A DNA stretch of 64,000 nt from Polaribacter sp. Z022. Lineage in GTDB: Bacteria > Bacteroidota > Bacteroidia > Flavobacteriales > Flavobacteriaceae. The translations under genes and the position numbers were made by a program. Within the stretch, counting starts at the first letter, position 1. Each line of letters starts with the position of its first letter. The stretch spans positions 186,001 through 250,000 of the forward strand of contig NZ_JALCZO010000001.1 of assembly GCF_023555495.1 (NCBI RefSeq), given 5' to 3'. The notes under the pieces are model-generated. The model had not been told where the DNA came from and ran no database searches. It was given only the letters and a program-made list of their open reading frames with translations. Positions 25,129 to 35,966 of the stretch are shown in pieces.

Positions 25129-27411
25129 ATGAGCGATTCTAGAAAACGACATGAAGCTTTACTTTATCATGCAAAACCAAAACCAGGAAAAATTGAAGTA
25201 ATTCCTACCAAAAAATATGCTACTCAACACGATTTAGCTTTGGCATATTCTCCAGGTGTTGCAGAGCCTTGTTTAGAAATTGCAAAAAACAAAAACAACG
25301 TTTATAAATATACTTCTAAAGGAAATTTAGTAGCTGTTATTTCTAATGGTACTGCAGTTTTAGGTTTGGGCGATATTGGTCCTGAAGCTTCTAAACCTGT
25401 TATGGAAGGAAAAGGATTGCTTTTTAAAATATTTGCAGATATTGATGTTTTTGATATTGAAGTAGACACAACTGATGTAGACAGGTTTATTGATACAGTT
25501 AAAGCAATTGCACCAACTTTTGGTGGAATTAACCTAGAAGATATTAAAGCTCCTGAAGCTTTTGAAATAGAAAGACGTTTAAAAGAAGAGTTAGACATCC
25601 CTGTAATGCATGATGATCAGCATGGAACTGCAATAATTTCTGCAGCTGCTTTAAAAAATGCTGTAGATATTACAGAAAAAGACATTAGCAAAGTTCAAAT
25701 TGTTGTTAATGGTGCTGGAGCTGCTGCTATTTCTTGTACTCGTTTATACTTAAAACTAGGTGTAAAAAGAGAAAACGTTGTAATGTGTGATAGTAAAGGG
25801 GTTATCAGAAAAGATAGAGAAAACCTTACCACACAAAAAGCAGAATTTGCTACAGATAAAGATTTAAATACTTTAGATGATGCAATGGTTAATGCAGATG
25901 TGTTTATTGGTTTATCTATGGGTAATGTTGTTTCTACTGAAATGTTACTATCTATGGCTAAAGACCCTATTGTTTTTGCAATGGCAAATCCAGATCCAGA
26001 AATAGAATACGACTTAGCAGTTGCAACTAGAAAAGATATTATAATGGCTACAGGAAGATCAGATCATCCTAACCAAGTTAATAATGTACTAGGATTTCCA
26101 TTTATTTTTAGAGGTGCTTTAGACGTTAGAGCTACTAAAATTAATGAAGAAATGAAAATGGCTGCCGTAAATGCTTTAGCAGACCTTGCAAAACAAACTG
26201 TACCAGAACAAGTAAATATTGTTTATGATGAAGTAAGTTTAGCATATGGTAGAGATTATATCATACCAAAACCATTTGATCCAAGATTAATTTATGAAAT
26301 TCCACCAGCAATTGCAAAAGCTGCAATGGACTCTGGTGTTGCATTAGAACCCATTGATAATTGGCAAAAATATCGCGAAGAATTAATGGAAAGATCTGGT
26401 TCTGGAAGTAAAGAAATTAGACTTTTACACAACAGAGCTAAGAGTAATAAAAAACGAATTGTTTTTGCTGAAGCAGATCATTTAGATGTGTTAAAAGCAG
26501 CACAAAGAGTGTTTGAAGAAAAAATTGGAATCCCTATTTTACTTGGAAGAAAAGATGTTATCCTAGACTTGATGGAAGAAATAGGTTTTACAGGTAATGT
26601 TACAATAATAGATCCAAAAACAGACGAAGAAACTGAACGTAGAGAACGTTTTGGTGAAGTATATTGGAAAAATAGACAACGTAAAGGACGTACTTTTTCT
26701 GAAGCAAAAAAATTAATGCGAGAACGTAATTATTTTGCTGCAATGATGGTAAATGAAGGTGAAGCAGATGCACTAATTACTGGATACTCTAGACCTTACC
26801 CTACAGTTGTAAAACCAATTTTAGAACTTATTGAAAAAGACAAAGGAATCACTAAGATTGCTGCAAGTAATTTAATGCTTACTAAACAAGGTCCTTTGTT
26901 TTTAGCAGATACAACTATTAATGAAAACCCATCTGCTAAAGATTTAGTTAAAATTGCTCAAATGACGGCTAACTTTGTTAAAATGTTTGGTATGAAACCA
27001 AATATGGCAATGGTTTCGTTTTCTAATTTTGGATCATCTAACTCAGAAACATCTAAAAAAATTAGAGAATCTGTATCTTATTTACATCGTCATTTTCCAG
27101 ACACAGTTATAGATGGTGAATTACAAGCAGATTTTGCTTTAAATCCAGAGTTATTAGCAAAAGAATTTCCTTTTTCTAAATTAAATGGTAAAAAAGTAAA
27201 TGTTTTAATTTTCCCTAACTTAGAATCTGCTAATATTACTTATAAATTATTAAAAGAAGTAAATAAAGCAGAATCTATTGGTCCTGCAATTTTAGGTTTA
27301 AGTAAACCTGTACATATTATTCAATTAGGAGCAAGTGTAGATGAAATGGTTAATATGGCTGCATTAGCTGCTGTAGACGCTCAAGAAAAAGAAAAAAGAA
27401 ACAACAAATAA
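25129..27411 (+). CDS. maeB: NADP-dependent malic enzyme (MaeB type, with phosphotransacetylase-like domain)
   Basis: A 760-residue two-domain protein. Residues about 1-430 are the malic enzyme (DLALAYSPGVAEPCLEI, NLEDIKAPEAFEIERRL, MHDDQHGTAIISAAALKNA, IVVNGAGAAAISC), which decarboxylates malate to pyruvate. Residues about 430-760 form a phosphate acetyltransferase-like domain (RIVFAEADHLDVLKAAQR, ALITGYSRPYPTVVKPI), usually regulatory through acetyl-CoA. It supplies NADPH and pyruvate. ruvA follows after 38 bp. Confidence 0.95.
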   Translation: MSDSRKRHEALLYHAKPKPGKIEVIPTKKYATQHDLALAYSPGVAEPCLEIAKNKNNVYKYTSKGNLVAVISNGTAVLGLGDIGPEASKPVMEGKGLLFKIFADIDVFDIEVDTTDVDRFIDTVKAIAPTFGGINLEDIKAPEAFEIERRLKEELDIPVMHDDQHGTAIISAAALKNAVDITEKDISKVQIVVNGAGAAAISCTRLYLKLGVKRENVVMCDSKGVIRKDRENLTTQKAEFATDKDLNTLDDAMVNADVFIGLSMGNVVSTEMLLSMAKDPIVFAMANPDPEIEYDLAVATRKDIIMATGRSDHPNQVNNVLGFPFIFRGALDVRATKINEEMKMAAVNALADLAKQTVPEQVNIVYDEVSLAYGRDYIIPKPFDPRLIYEIPPAIAKAAMDSGVALEPIDNWQKYREELMERSGSGSKEIRLLHNRAKSNKKRIVFAEADHLDVLKAAQRVFEEKIGIPILLGRKDVILDLMEEIGFTGNVTIIDPKTDEETERRERFGEVYWKNRQRKGRTFSEAKKLMRERNYFAAMMVNEGEADALITGYSRPYPTVVKPILELIEKDKGITKIAASNLMLTKQGPLFLADTTINENPSAKDLVKIAQMTANFVKMFGMKPNMAMVSFSNFGSSNSETSKKIRESVSYLHRHFPDTVIDGELQADFALNPELLAKEFPFSKLNGKKVNVLIFPNLESANITYKLLKEVNKAESIGPAILGLSKPVHIIQLGASVDEMVNMAALAAVDAQEKEKRNNK

Positions 27412-27449
27412 AATTTGTTACTTTAGAAGCCTAAAAAAAGTCATTAAAT

Positions 27450-28031
27450 ATGATTACACAAATTAGAGGGAGATTAGTTGAAAAAAATCCAACAGAAGTT
27501 GTTGTAGATTGTAATGGAGTTGGGTATTTACTCCATATTTCATTAAATACTTTTTCTAGTTTACCAAATGATGAAGCTGTTATTCTTTATACACATTTAT
27601 CTATAAGAGAAGATGCTCATACGCTATTTGGTTTTATTAATAAAACTGAAAGAGCCGTTTTTAAATTATTAATTTCTGTTTCTGGAGTAGGACCAAGTAT
27701 TGCAAGAACTATGTTATCTTCTATGACATCAGAAGAAATACAAAATGCTATAGCCTCAGAAAATGTACCTTTAATACAATCTGTTAAAGGTATAGGTGCA
27801 AAAACAGCACAAAGAGTAATAGTAGATTTAAAAGATAAAATTTTAAAGACGTTTGATATTGATGAAGTTTCATTAACTACAAGCAATACAAACAAAGATG
27901 AAGCGTTATCTGCTTTAGAAGTTCTAGGTTTTAATAAAAAACAATCAGACAAAGTTGTGTCTATGATTTTAAAAGAAAACCCAGATGCTTCTGTAGAAAA
28001 TTTAATAAAATTATCCCTAAAGAACTTATAA
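27450..28031 (+). CDS. ruvA: Holliday junction branch migration protein RuvA
   Basis: 193 residues with the three RuvA domains. These are an N-terminal OB-fold (MITQIRGRLVEKNPTEVVVDCNGVGYLLH), tandem helix-hairpin-helix motifs (LISVSGVGPSIARTMLS and LIQSVKGIGAKTAQRVIVDLKDKI), and the C-terminal domain III (DEALSALEVLGFNKKQSDKVV) that contacts RuvB. It binds four-way junctions and loads the RuvB motor. sprA follows after 4 bp, so sprA translation is probably coupled to ruvA. Confidence 0.96.
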   Translation: MITQIRGRLVEKNPTEVVVDCNGVGYLLHISLNTFSSLPNDEAVILYTHLSIREDAHTLFGFINKTERAVFKLLISVSGVGPSIARTMLSSMTSEEIQNAIASENVPLIQSVKGIGAKTAQRVIVDLKDKILKTFDIDEVSLTTSNTNKDEALSALEVLGFNKKQSDKVVSMILKENPDASVENLIKLSLKNL

Positions 28032-28035
28032 TCAA

Positions 28036-31000
28036 TTGAATAATTTTTTAAAAAATACATTTTTATTATTTGCTTTTGCAATTATAGCAAGCATTAATTC
28101 TTATGCGCAAACAAATAAAAATAACGATTCTTTATCCTCAAAAAAAGACAGTTTAAAATTAAGGTACAACTTTAAGAAAAACCAAACAGGTGGTTTATTT
28201 TTAGACTATTTAGCTAAAAAAGAAATAGTTTTTGACAAAGAGTTAAACAGGTATGTAATTATAGAAAAAATAGGTAACTATCAGTCTAGAACACCTATTT
28301 ATCTTACACCAAAACAATATGCTCAATATCGTTTAAAGAGAGATATGTTGTTATACTTTAAAGACAAAGTAAGTGCAACAAACTCTAAAAGAAAAGGGGC
28401 AAAAAATGCTCAAAAAGACCTTTTACCAACCTATTATGTTAATTCAGAGTTTTTTGAAACAATTTTTGGTGGTAGTACAATTAAAGTAACACCTACAGGT
28501 AGCTTAAATTTAAAGCTAGGTTTTATCTATCAAAATACAGAAAACCCTCAATTATCAGAAGAAAATAGAAGTAGTTTTACTTTTGATTTTGATCAGCAAA
28601 TTAACGCAAGTATAAAGGCTCAAGTTGGTGAACGTTTAGAGTTTACTGCAAATTATGATACACAATCTACTTTCGATTTTCAGAACTTAGTAAAAATAGA
28701 TTACACACCTACAGAAGATGATATTTTACAAGGAATAGAAGCAGGTAATATTTCTATGCCAATTAAAAACTCATTAATTAATGGTGCTCAAAGTTTATTT
28801 GGTGTAAAAACACAATTAAAATTTGGTAACACAAATGTTACAGCTGTATTTTCTCAACAAAACTCAGAAAGTAAAACTGTAGTTGCAGAAGGTGGTGCTT
28901 CTATTCAAGAATTTGAATTACAAGCCACAGATTATGATAATGATAGACACTTTTTTTTAGGTCAGTATTTTATTGATAATTATGCCAATTCTCTTAAAAA
29001 TTATCCTTTAATAAATAGCCAAATTAATATTACAAGAATAGAAGTTTGGATTACAAACAGAAATGCAAGTACAGAAGATTATAGAAGTATTGTAGCGTTG
29101 GCAGATATTGGAGAATCTGATACTAATGTTTTAGTAAATCAAACAGGTGCTGTAACTCCTACAAATCCACCTACTACAACAGGTGGTAACATACCTAGTA
29201 ACGAATCTAACAACCTATCTTCTTTACTTACAACCACAAGTGGAATTAGAAGTATTTCTACAATAAACAGCACATTATCTCCTTTTAACATGAGTGAAGG
29301 TACAGATTATTCTGTTTTAGAAAATGCTAGAAAATTAGATGCAAGCGAATTTACACTAAACTCTCAGTTAGGTTTTATCTCTTTAAATAGAAGATTAAAT
29401 GATGGTGAAGTTTTAGCTGTAGCATATGAATATACAGTTGCTGGTGGTGTAACAGGAAGCACAAAAACTTCTTTTAAAGTTGGTGAGTTTTCTAATGACG
29501 GAATTTTATCTCCACAAACATTAGCTGTAAAATTATTACGTAGTGAAATTCTTACAACAAAAAGAGACAAAACTGTAAATGGTGTTACTGTAGAAGAATC
29601 TTTTCCTACATGGCGTTTAATGATGAAAAACGTTTATGCATTGGGTGCTTTTCCATTAACACAAGATGGTTTCCTATTCGAAATTCAATATAGAGATGAC
29701 CAAACAGGTATTCCTTCTAACGTTTTACAAAATGCTAAAACTGCAGGTATTCCAAATTTACCATTAATTCAAGTTTTAAAGTTAGATCAATTAGATCAAA
29801 GTCAATTTAGAGCTCCAGATGGTTTTTTCGATTATGTAGAAGGTATCACAGTTAATTCACAAAACGGTTTTGTATTTTTTCCAGAACCAGAGCCTTTTGG
29901 TAATGATTTAGTAAAACAAAACACAAATGATGTTGGTTTAGATGAAACTTTAGATGAAATTTACTTGTTTAAAGAACTTTATTTAAATACAAAAATTAAC
30001 ATTCAGAATAATTTTCAGAACAAAGATAAATACTATTTAAAAGGATACTTTAAATCAGAAAATTCTGGAGGTATTCCTATAGGAGCATTTAATGTACCAA
30101 GAGGTTCTGTAAAAGTTACAGCTGGTGGAAGACAATTGGTAGAAGGTGTAGACTATGTAGTAGATTATCAATTAGGACGTGTACAAATTATAGACCCAGG
30201 TTTGCAAGCTTCTGGTACACCAATTAGTGTTTCAACAGAAAACAATGCAGTATTTAATCAACAACGTAAAACATTTATGGGTGTAGATGTTGAGCATAAG
30301 TTTTCTGATAAATTTATACTTGGTGCAACAATTTTAAATGTAAATGAAAGACCAATTACACCAAAAGTAAATTTTGGATCTGATCCAATAAACAACACTA
30401 TGTTTGGTGTAAATATTGATTACTCTACAGAAGTACCTTATTTTACAAAACTAGCAAACAAATTACCTTTTGTAGACACAGATGTTCCTTCTAACTTATC
30501 AGTTAGAGCAGACATGGCATATTTAATTCCAGGAACTCCTAGTGGAATAGATGTAACAGGTGCTGCAACAACTTATATAGATGATTTTGAAGCTTCTCAA
30601 ATTCCTATAAGTATTTTATCTCCTTTAGATTGGTATGAGGCAAGTACACCAAAATATTTTCCTGGATTTAATGGAGAACAAACAGATTTGTCTTATAATT
30701 ATCAAAGAGGAAAACTTGCATGGTATAATGTAGATCAAATTTTTTATGGAGCTGGAGAAACGCCTGCAAGTATTACTGCAGACGAACTTTCTAGAGCAGA
30801 AACAAGACAAATTAATTATAGCGAATTATTTCCTAATGTTCAATTAGATATTACTCAAAACTCTTTAATTAGAACATTAGATTTAGCTTATTTTCCTGCA
30901 GAAAGAGGTTCTTATAATTTTGATACAGGTATAAATGTAAATGCAGATGGAACATTTAAAGACCCTCAAAATAGATGGGCAGGAATTATGCGTCCGTTAA

Positions 31001-34000
31001 CAACGAATAACTTTGATCAAGCAAATGTAGAATATATTCAGTTTTGGGTAATGGATCCTTATGAAAACTATTCTATGACTGCTGCAGAAGGTGTACCAGA
31101 TGAAATAAACCCTCAAGACCCATCTAATCATGTTGGAGATTTATACATTAATTTAGGTAATGTTTCTGAAGACATTTTAAAAGATAGTCGTAAAATGTAT
31201 GAAAATGGTTTACCAGAAACTGGTGGAATCTTAAATACAGACCCAACAACTTGGGGTAAAGTTCCTACAAACCCTTCTATTATTTACGCATTTAACGAAG
31301 AAGATGATGCCAGAAATAATCAAGACCTTGGTTTTGACGGTTTATCAGATGGAGATGAATTTACAAAGTATAGCACAACAATTGCTAACTTTAGTAAATT
31401 AGATCAAAACGATCCTGCTTCAGATAATTTTCAATTTTTTAGAGGTAGTGAATTAGATGCAGCAAATGCATCTATAATTTCTAGATATAAAAACTACAAT
31501 AATACACAAGGTAACTCACCTACATTAAATCAATCTACAGAATCTTATCCAATTTCTTCAACAACATATCCAGATGTAGAAGACATTAACAAAGATCAAA
31601 CAATGAATACTGTAGAAAGCTACTATGAATATAAAATTTCTATGAATAGAAATGATTTAGTTGTAGGTAAAAACTTTATTGTTGATGAAAAAACTACTGA
31701 TGTTACTTTAGAAAACGGAGCAACTCAAAAAACAACTTGGTATCAATTTAGAGTTCCTGTTAGAAGTGGAACTTCTATAAACGGAATCTCAGATTTTAAT
31801 AGCATTCGTTTTGTAAGAATGTTCTTAACCAATTTTAAAATGCCAGTTGTAATTCGTTTTGGAGAAATGGATTTAGTACGTGGAGATTGGAGACGTTACA
31901 CAAAAACCTTAGATGAAACTTTAACTGAACCTATAGAATTAGATGAAAACGAATTAAAAGACTTTGAAGTTGGTGTTGTTAGTATAGAACAAAATGAAGG
32001 TAGCTACATACAACCTCCAGGTATAGAAAGAGAACGCTTACAAGGTAGTACAACAGTTCAATTACAAAACGAACAATCTGTAACACTTAAGGTTAATAAC
32101 TTAGAAGCAAATAAAACAAGAGCAATTTATAAAAACATCAGTATAGATTTAAGACGTTTTAAAAACTTAAAGATGTTTATGCACCTTCAATCTAATGAAG
32201 GAGCTGTAGCAATAAATGATGATGATTTTTCTGCAATTATAAGGTTAGGTACAGATTTAGATGATAATTATTATCAAATTGAATTGCCTTTAAAAGTATC
32301 TACAAACGGAACTTCTGCTTTAGATCTTTGGCCAGAAGCAAACAACTTAGATGCATTCTTAGAAACTTTTGGAAAAGTAAAATTAGAAAGAGATAAAATA
32401 GACTTTTCTATAACAGACCTTTATACTTCTGTAGAACAAGATGCAAATTTACCATATACAATCTCTGTAAAAGGAAATCCAACTTTAGCACAACTAAAAA
32501 CGATTGTTTTAGGAATTAAAAATAAAACTACAGCACCAATAAGTGGTGAGGTTTGGTTTAATGAGTTACGTTCTGCAGGTTTTGACAACAAAGGTGGTTG
32601 GGCTGCAGTAGTAAATGCAGATGCAAATTTTGCAGATATAGCAAACGTATCTTTATCTGGTAGTATGTCTACTATAGGTTTTGGTAATGTAGAAGAAAGA
32701 GTAAACCAAAGAAGTTTAGATGAAACTAAACAATATGATGTTGCCACAACTGTAAACTTAGGAAAAGTATTAACTCCTAAAAAATGGGGAATTCAATTAC
32801 CTATGAGCTATAGTGTTGGAGAAACTTATATAGATCCAAAATATGACCCTCAATATCAAGATGTAGAATTAGCTGATGCTTTAGGTGAAAATGATAACAG
32901 TGAGTTTTCTAGAGATTATACAAAAAGAACAAGTATTAGTTTTACAAATGTTAAAAAGAATAGAAACCCTAACTCAACTAAAAAACCTAAGTTTTACGAT
33001 ATAGAAAATTTAGCAGTTTCTTATGCACACAACAAGGAGTTTCAAAGAAATTATAACATTAAAAAACGTATAAACGAAACTGTAAGAGCATCTGCTTCAT
33101 ATAATTTTAGTTTCGATTCTAAACCATTAGAACCTTTTAAAAACTCAAAAGCATTTGAAAGCAAATATTTTAAATTAATTAAAGACATTAACTTTAATCC
33201 AATTCCTAAAACATTTGCAATTAACTCTAGCATTAATAGAAATTATAACGAACAACAATCTAGAAATTTAGTAGAAGGGTTAGCTCCTCAACCAGAATTA
33301 AAACAACGTAGATTTATGTTTGATTGGGATTACACAGTTGGTTTCGACTTAACAAAATCATTACAATTAAACTTTAACGCTACTAATAGCTACATCTACG
33401 ATACTTTTGATAACAATGATGATGTACAAGTTTTTGATGATTTCTTTAATACAGGAAGAGCAAATCATTATCACCAAAAATTAAACGGAACTTATAATTT
33501 ACCAATAGATAAAATTCCTTTTTTAAGTTTTATAAAAGCAGACTATGCTTACACAGCAGATTTTGATTGGCAAGCAGCACCTCAAAATACAATTAATGTA
33601 AATGGTGTTGATGTTGCTTCTGTAGATTTAATTGGTAATGTTATTCAGAATTCTAATACACACAATTTAAACACAACCATTAATTTTGATCGTTTTTACA
33701 AAGGTTTAGGTTTTGAAAAGTTATTAATGACTAAAAAACAACGTAAAAACACAAAAGGGTTAAATGGTACAGGTTTACCAAGAACTCCAGGAAGAGTTAA
33801 TCAAAAGAAAAAATTATCTGTTGGAAAACAAATTTTAAAAGGCGCTTATGATATTTTAACATCAGTTAAACAAGGTAAAATAAGTTATTCTGAAAATAAC
33901 GGACAATTATTACCTGGTTATACAGAAGACATTGGCTTTTTAGGAGGAGCACCAACTTCTTTTGCATTTGGTAGTCAAGTAGATATTAGAAATAGAGCTT

Positions 34001-35151
34001 TAGAAAATGGTTGGTTTGTTACTAGAAATCAGGGTGATGAGTATTATAGTAAAACCTTTAGTAAAACACATTACAATAAATTAGATTATACATTTACATT
34101 AAAACCTATTAAAGATTTAAATATAGATGTAAGAGGAAATAAAATTCAAACAAGAGATATTTCTCAACAATTAGATTTAATTGATGGAAACAATCAATTT
34201 GAAACTACTCCTTTCTTTGAATCTGGAAACTTTAGTACAAGTTACTCAATGCTCTCTACTGCTTTTTCAGATAGTGATGCATTATTTCAAAACTTAAGAG
34301 ATTACAGAGGTGTAATATCAAACAGGTTAGCAACAGAAAACGGTGTACCAGTTTCTGGTTTTGGAGAAAATAGTCAACAAGTATTGTTACCTGCTTTTAT
34401 GGCTGCATATTCTGGTAAAAGTCCAGATAAGGTAGATACTGGTTTATTTAGAGATATTCCAATTCCTAACTGGACATTACGTTATAGTGGATTAATGAAA
34501 TTTAAATTCTTTAAGAAAAATTTTAGCAATTTTGTAGTATCTCATGGTTATAGATCTTCTTATACAGTTTCTAGTTTTACCAATAATTTACAACATGATA
34601 GAGAAAATCCTTATGCAAATATTAATGTAGCTAACAATTATGAACCAGAATTATTAGTATCTGCTGTTACTTTAGTTGATGAATTTTCGCCACTAATAAA
34701 ATTAGATATGAAAATGAGAAATTCTTTTTCATTAAGAGGAGAAGTAAAAAGGGATAGAACATTAACAATGAATTTTAATAATAGTACTTTAACTGACATT
34801 AAAGGTACCGAATACATTTTTGGTATGGGCTATGTTTTTAAAGATGTAAAATTTAATACACGCTTTACTGGTAAAAAACAATCTTTAAAAGGCGATATAA
34901 ACTTAAGGGCAGATGTATCTTTAAGAGATAATTTAACACAAATAAGATCTGTAGAAGAAGATAATAATCAAATTAGTGGTGGTCAAAAACTTTTTTCTAT
35001 TAAATTTACAGCCGATTATAGATTAAGCAGTAATTTAACAGCTTCTTTTTACTACAATCACCAAACATCTAAATATGCAATATCTACCACATTCCCTAGA
35101 CAAGCAATAAATGGTGGATTTAATATTATTTACAACTTAGGAGGAAATTAA
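28036..35151 (+). CDS. sprA: Type IX secretion system outer-membrane translocon SprA
   Basis: A 2371-residue protein that forms the very large single-chain barrel through which T9SS cargo leaves the cell; it is needed for gliding adhesins and secreted enzymes. The length is typical of SprA (about 2300-2500). A signal peptide (NTFLLFAFAIIASINSYAQ) is present. The recognisable SprA body includes TPTGSLNLKLGFIYQNTENP, DYVVDYQLGRVQIIDPG, AYLIPGTPSG and TYIDDFEASQIP, and the C-terminus is barrel-like. It starts at TTG (28036), because no ATG occurs before the signal peptide; that may keep expression low. The ruvA-sprA-gcvH order is common in Flavobacteriia. Confidence 0.96.
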   Translation: MNNFLKNTFLLFAFAIIASINSYAQTNKNNDSLSSKKDSLKLRYNFKKNQTGGLFLDYLAKKEIVFDKELNRYVIIEKIGNYQSRTPIYLTPKQYAQYRLKRDMLLYFKDKVSATNSKRKGAKNAQKDLLPTYYVNSEFFETIFGGSTIKVTPTGSLNLKLGFIYQNTENPQLSEENRSSFTFDFDQQINASIKAQVGERLEFTANYDTQSTFDFQNLVKIDYTPTEDDILQGIEAGNISMPIKNSLINGAQSLFGVKTQLKFGNTNVTAVFSQQNSESKTVVAEGGASIQEFELQATDYDNDRHFFLGQYFIDNYANSLKNYPLINSQINITRIEVWITNRNASTEDYRSIVALADIGESDTNVLVNQTGAVTPTNPPTTTGGNIPSNESNNLSSLLTTTSGIRSISTINSTLSPFNMSEGTDYSVLENARKLDASEFTLNSQLGFISLNRRLNDGEVLAVAYEYTVAGGVTGSTKTSFKVGEFSNDGILSPQTLAVKLLRSEILTTKRDKTVNGVTVEESFPTWRLMMKNVYALGAFPLTQDGFLFEIQYRDDQTGIPSNVLQNAKTAGIPNLPLIQVLKLDQLDQSQFRAPDGFFDYVEGITVNSQNGFVFFPEPEPFGNDLVKQNTNDVGLDETLDEIYLFKELYLNTKINIQNNFQNKDKYYLKGYFKSENSGGIPIGAFNVPRGSVKVTAGGRQLVEGVDYVVDYQLGRVQIIDPGLQASGTPISVSTENNAVFNQQRKTFMGVDVEHKFSDKFILGATILNVNERPITPKVNFGSDPINNTMFGVNIDYSTEVPYFTKLANKLPFVDTDVPSNLSVRADMAYLIPGTPSGIDVTGAATTYIDDFEASQIPISILSPLDWYEASTPKYFPGFNGEQTDLSYNYQRGKLAWYNVDQIFYGAGETPASITADELSRAETRQINYSELFPNVQLDITQNSLIRTLDLAYFPAERGSYNFDTGINVNADGTFKDPQNRWAGIMRPLTTNNFDQANVEYIQFWVMDPYENYSMTAAEGVPDEINPQDPSNHVGDLYINLGNVSEDILKDSRKMYENGLPETGGILNTDPTTWGKVPTNPSIIYAFNEEDDARNNQDLGFDGLSDGDEFTKYSTTIANFSKLDQNDPASDNFQFFRGSELDAANASIISRYKNYNNTQGNSPTLNQSTESYPISSTTYPDVEDINKDQTMNTVESYYEYKISMNRNDLVVGKNFIVDEKTTDVTLENGATQKTTWYQFRVPVRSGTSINGISDFNSIRFVRMFLTNFKMPVVIRFGEMDLVRGDWRRYTKTLDETLTEPIELDENELKDFEVGVVSIEQNEGSYIQPPGIERERLQGSTTVQLQNEQSVTLKVNNLEANKTRAIYKNISIDLRRFKNLKMFMHLQSNEGAVAINDDDFSAIIRLGTDLDDNYYQIELPLKVSTNGTSALDLWPEANNLDAFLETFGKVKLERDKIDFSITDLYTSVEQDANLPYTISVKGNPTLAQLKTIVLGIKNKTTAPISGEVWFNELRSAGFDNKGGWAAVVNADANFADIANVSLSGSMSTIGFGNVEERVNQRSLDETKQYDVATTVNLGKVLTPKKWGIQLPMSYSVGETYIDPKYDPQYQDVELADALGENDNSEFSRDYTKRTSISFTNVKKNRNPNSTKKPKFYDIENLAVSYAHNKEFQRNYNIKKRINETVRASASYNFSFDSKPLEPFKNSKAFESKYFKLIKDINFNPIPKTFAINSSINRNYNEQQSRNLVEGLAPQPELKQRRFMFDWDYTVGFDLTKSLQLNFNATNSYIYDTFDNNDDVQVFDDFFNTGRANHYHQKLNGTYNLPIDKIPFLSFIKADYAYTADFDWQAAPQNTINVNGVDVASVDLIGNVIQNSNTHNLNTTINFDRFYKGLGFEKLLMTKKQRKNTKGLNGTGLPRTPGRVNQKKKLSVGKQILKGAYDILTSVKQGKISYSENNGQLLPGYTEDIGFLGGAPTSFAFGSQVDIRNRALENGWFVTRNQGDEYYSKTFSKTHYNKLDYTFTLKPIKDLNIDVRGNKIQTRDISQQLDLIDGNNQFETTPFFESGNFSTSYSMLSTAFSDSDALFQNLRDYRGVISNRLATENGVPVSGFGENSQQVLLPAFMAAYSGKSPDKVDTGLFRDIPIPNWTLRYSGLMKFKFFKKNFSNFVVSHGYRSSYTVSSFTNNLQHDRENPYANINVANNYEPELLVSAVTLVDEFSPLIKLDMKMRNSFSLRGEVKRDRTLTMNFNNSTLTDIKGTEYIFGMGYVFKDVKFNTRFTGKKQSLKGDINLRADVSLRDNLTQIRSVEEDNNQISGGQKLFSIKFTADYRLSSNLTASFYYNHQTSKYAISTTFPRQAINGGFNIIYNLGGN

Positions 35152-35178
35152 AAATAACAATATATAATTATTAATAAC

Positions 35179-35559
35179 ATGAATTTACCATCAGAATTAA
35201 AATATACTAAAGATCACGAGTGGATTAAAATAGAAGACAACATTGCTACTGTAGGAATTACAGATTTTGCTCAAAGTGAATTAGGAGACATTGTTTATGT
35301 AGATGTAGACACTTTAGATGACTCTATTGAAGAAGGAGAAGTATTTGGGTCTGTAGAAGCTGTAAAAACAGTTTCAGATTTATTTATGCCTTTAACTGGT
35401 GAAGTAATAGAATTTAATGAAGAATTAGAAGACGAACCAGAATTAGTAAACTCAGATCCTTATGGAAAAGGTTGGATGATTAAAATTGAAATCTCTGATA
35501 GTTCTCAAATTAACGATTTATTAGATGCTGAAGCTTACAAAGAGCTTATTCAAGGATAA
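35179..35559 (+). CDS. gcvH: Glycine cleavage system H protein
   Basis: A 126-residue lipoyl-carrier protein that shuttles the aminomethyl group between the P, T and L proteins. [28 protein letters not shown] and the lipoylation site [12 protein letters not shown] (Lys in the centre) are diagnostic, followed by [13 protein letters not shown]. No glycine riboswitch is visible upstream (27-bp gap after sprA). Its last 35 bases overlap the start of the vanZ-like gene. Confidence 0.96.
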   Translation: MNLPSELKYTKDHEWIKIEDNIATVGITDFAQSELGDIVYVDVDTLDDSIEEGEVFGSVEAVKTVSDLFMPLTGEVIEFNEELEDEPELVNSDPYGKGWMIKIEISDSSQINDLLDAEAYKELIQG

Positions 35560-35908
35560 CCTTTTTATCATTGCAATAGGAATTACTCTTGGTATTGCTT
35601 ATTTAAGTTTAATGCAAGTACCAAAAACTCAACTATCATTTACTAGTATTGATAAAGTATATCATCTATTTGCTTATTTTACGTTAACAATCTGTTGGTT
35701 ATTCTCATTTTACAAAAAACCATCAATAAAATTCAAAATAGTTATAGCGTGTATAGTTTATGGCATAATTATTGAGGTTTTGCAACACACGTTGACTAAG
35801 TATAGAACAGGTGATTTTTATGATGTGCTTGCAAATACAGTTGGAATTTTCTTAGGAATGATAGTTTTTAACCTTTTTTTAAAAAAAATTAAGGTTAATT
35901 CATACTAA
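35525..35908 (+). CDS. VanZ-family membrane protein
   Basis: A 127-residue protein with about four transmembrane segments and the VanZ-like signature: [52 protein letters not shown]. Some VanZ proteins affect glycopeptide resistance, but the role here is unknown. The ATG at 35525 lies inside gcvH. The overlap is needed to include the basic leader and complete the first helix, so translation is probably coupled. Confidence 0.82.
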   Translation: MLKLTKSLFKDNLFIIAIGITLGIAYLSLMQVPKTQLSFTSIDKVYHLFAYFTLTICWLFSFYKKPSIKFKIVIACIVYGIIIEVLQHTLTKYRTGDFYDVLANTVGIFLGMIVFNLFLKKIKVNSY

Positions 35909-35966
35909 GACTTGTATATAAACGAATAATTTAATTAAATTAGCGAACTATTAAAAACTCTTTACA

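Noticed and set aside
35152-35178. Glycine riboswitch before gcvH
   Set aside because: The gap after sprA is only 27 bp, too short to hold one.
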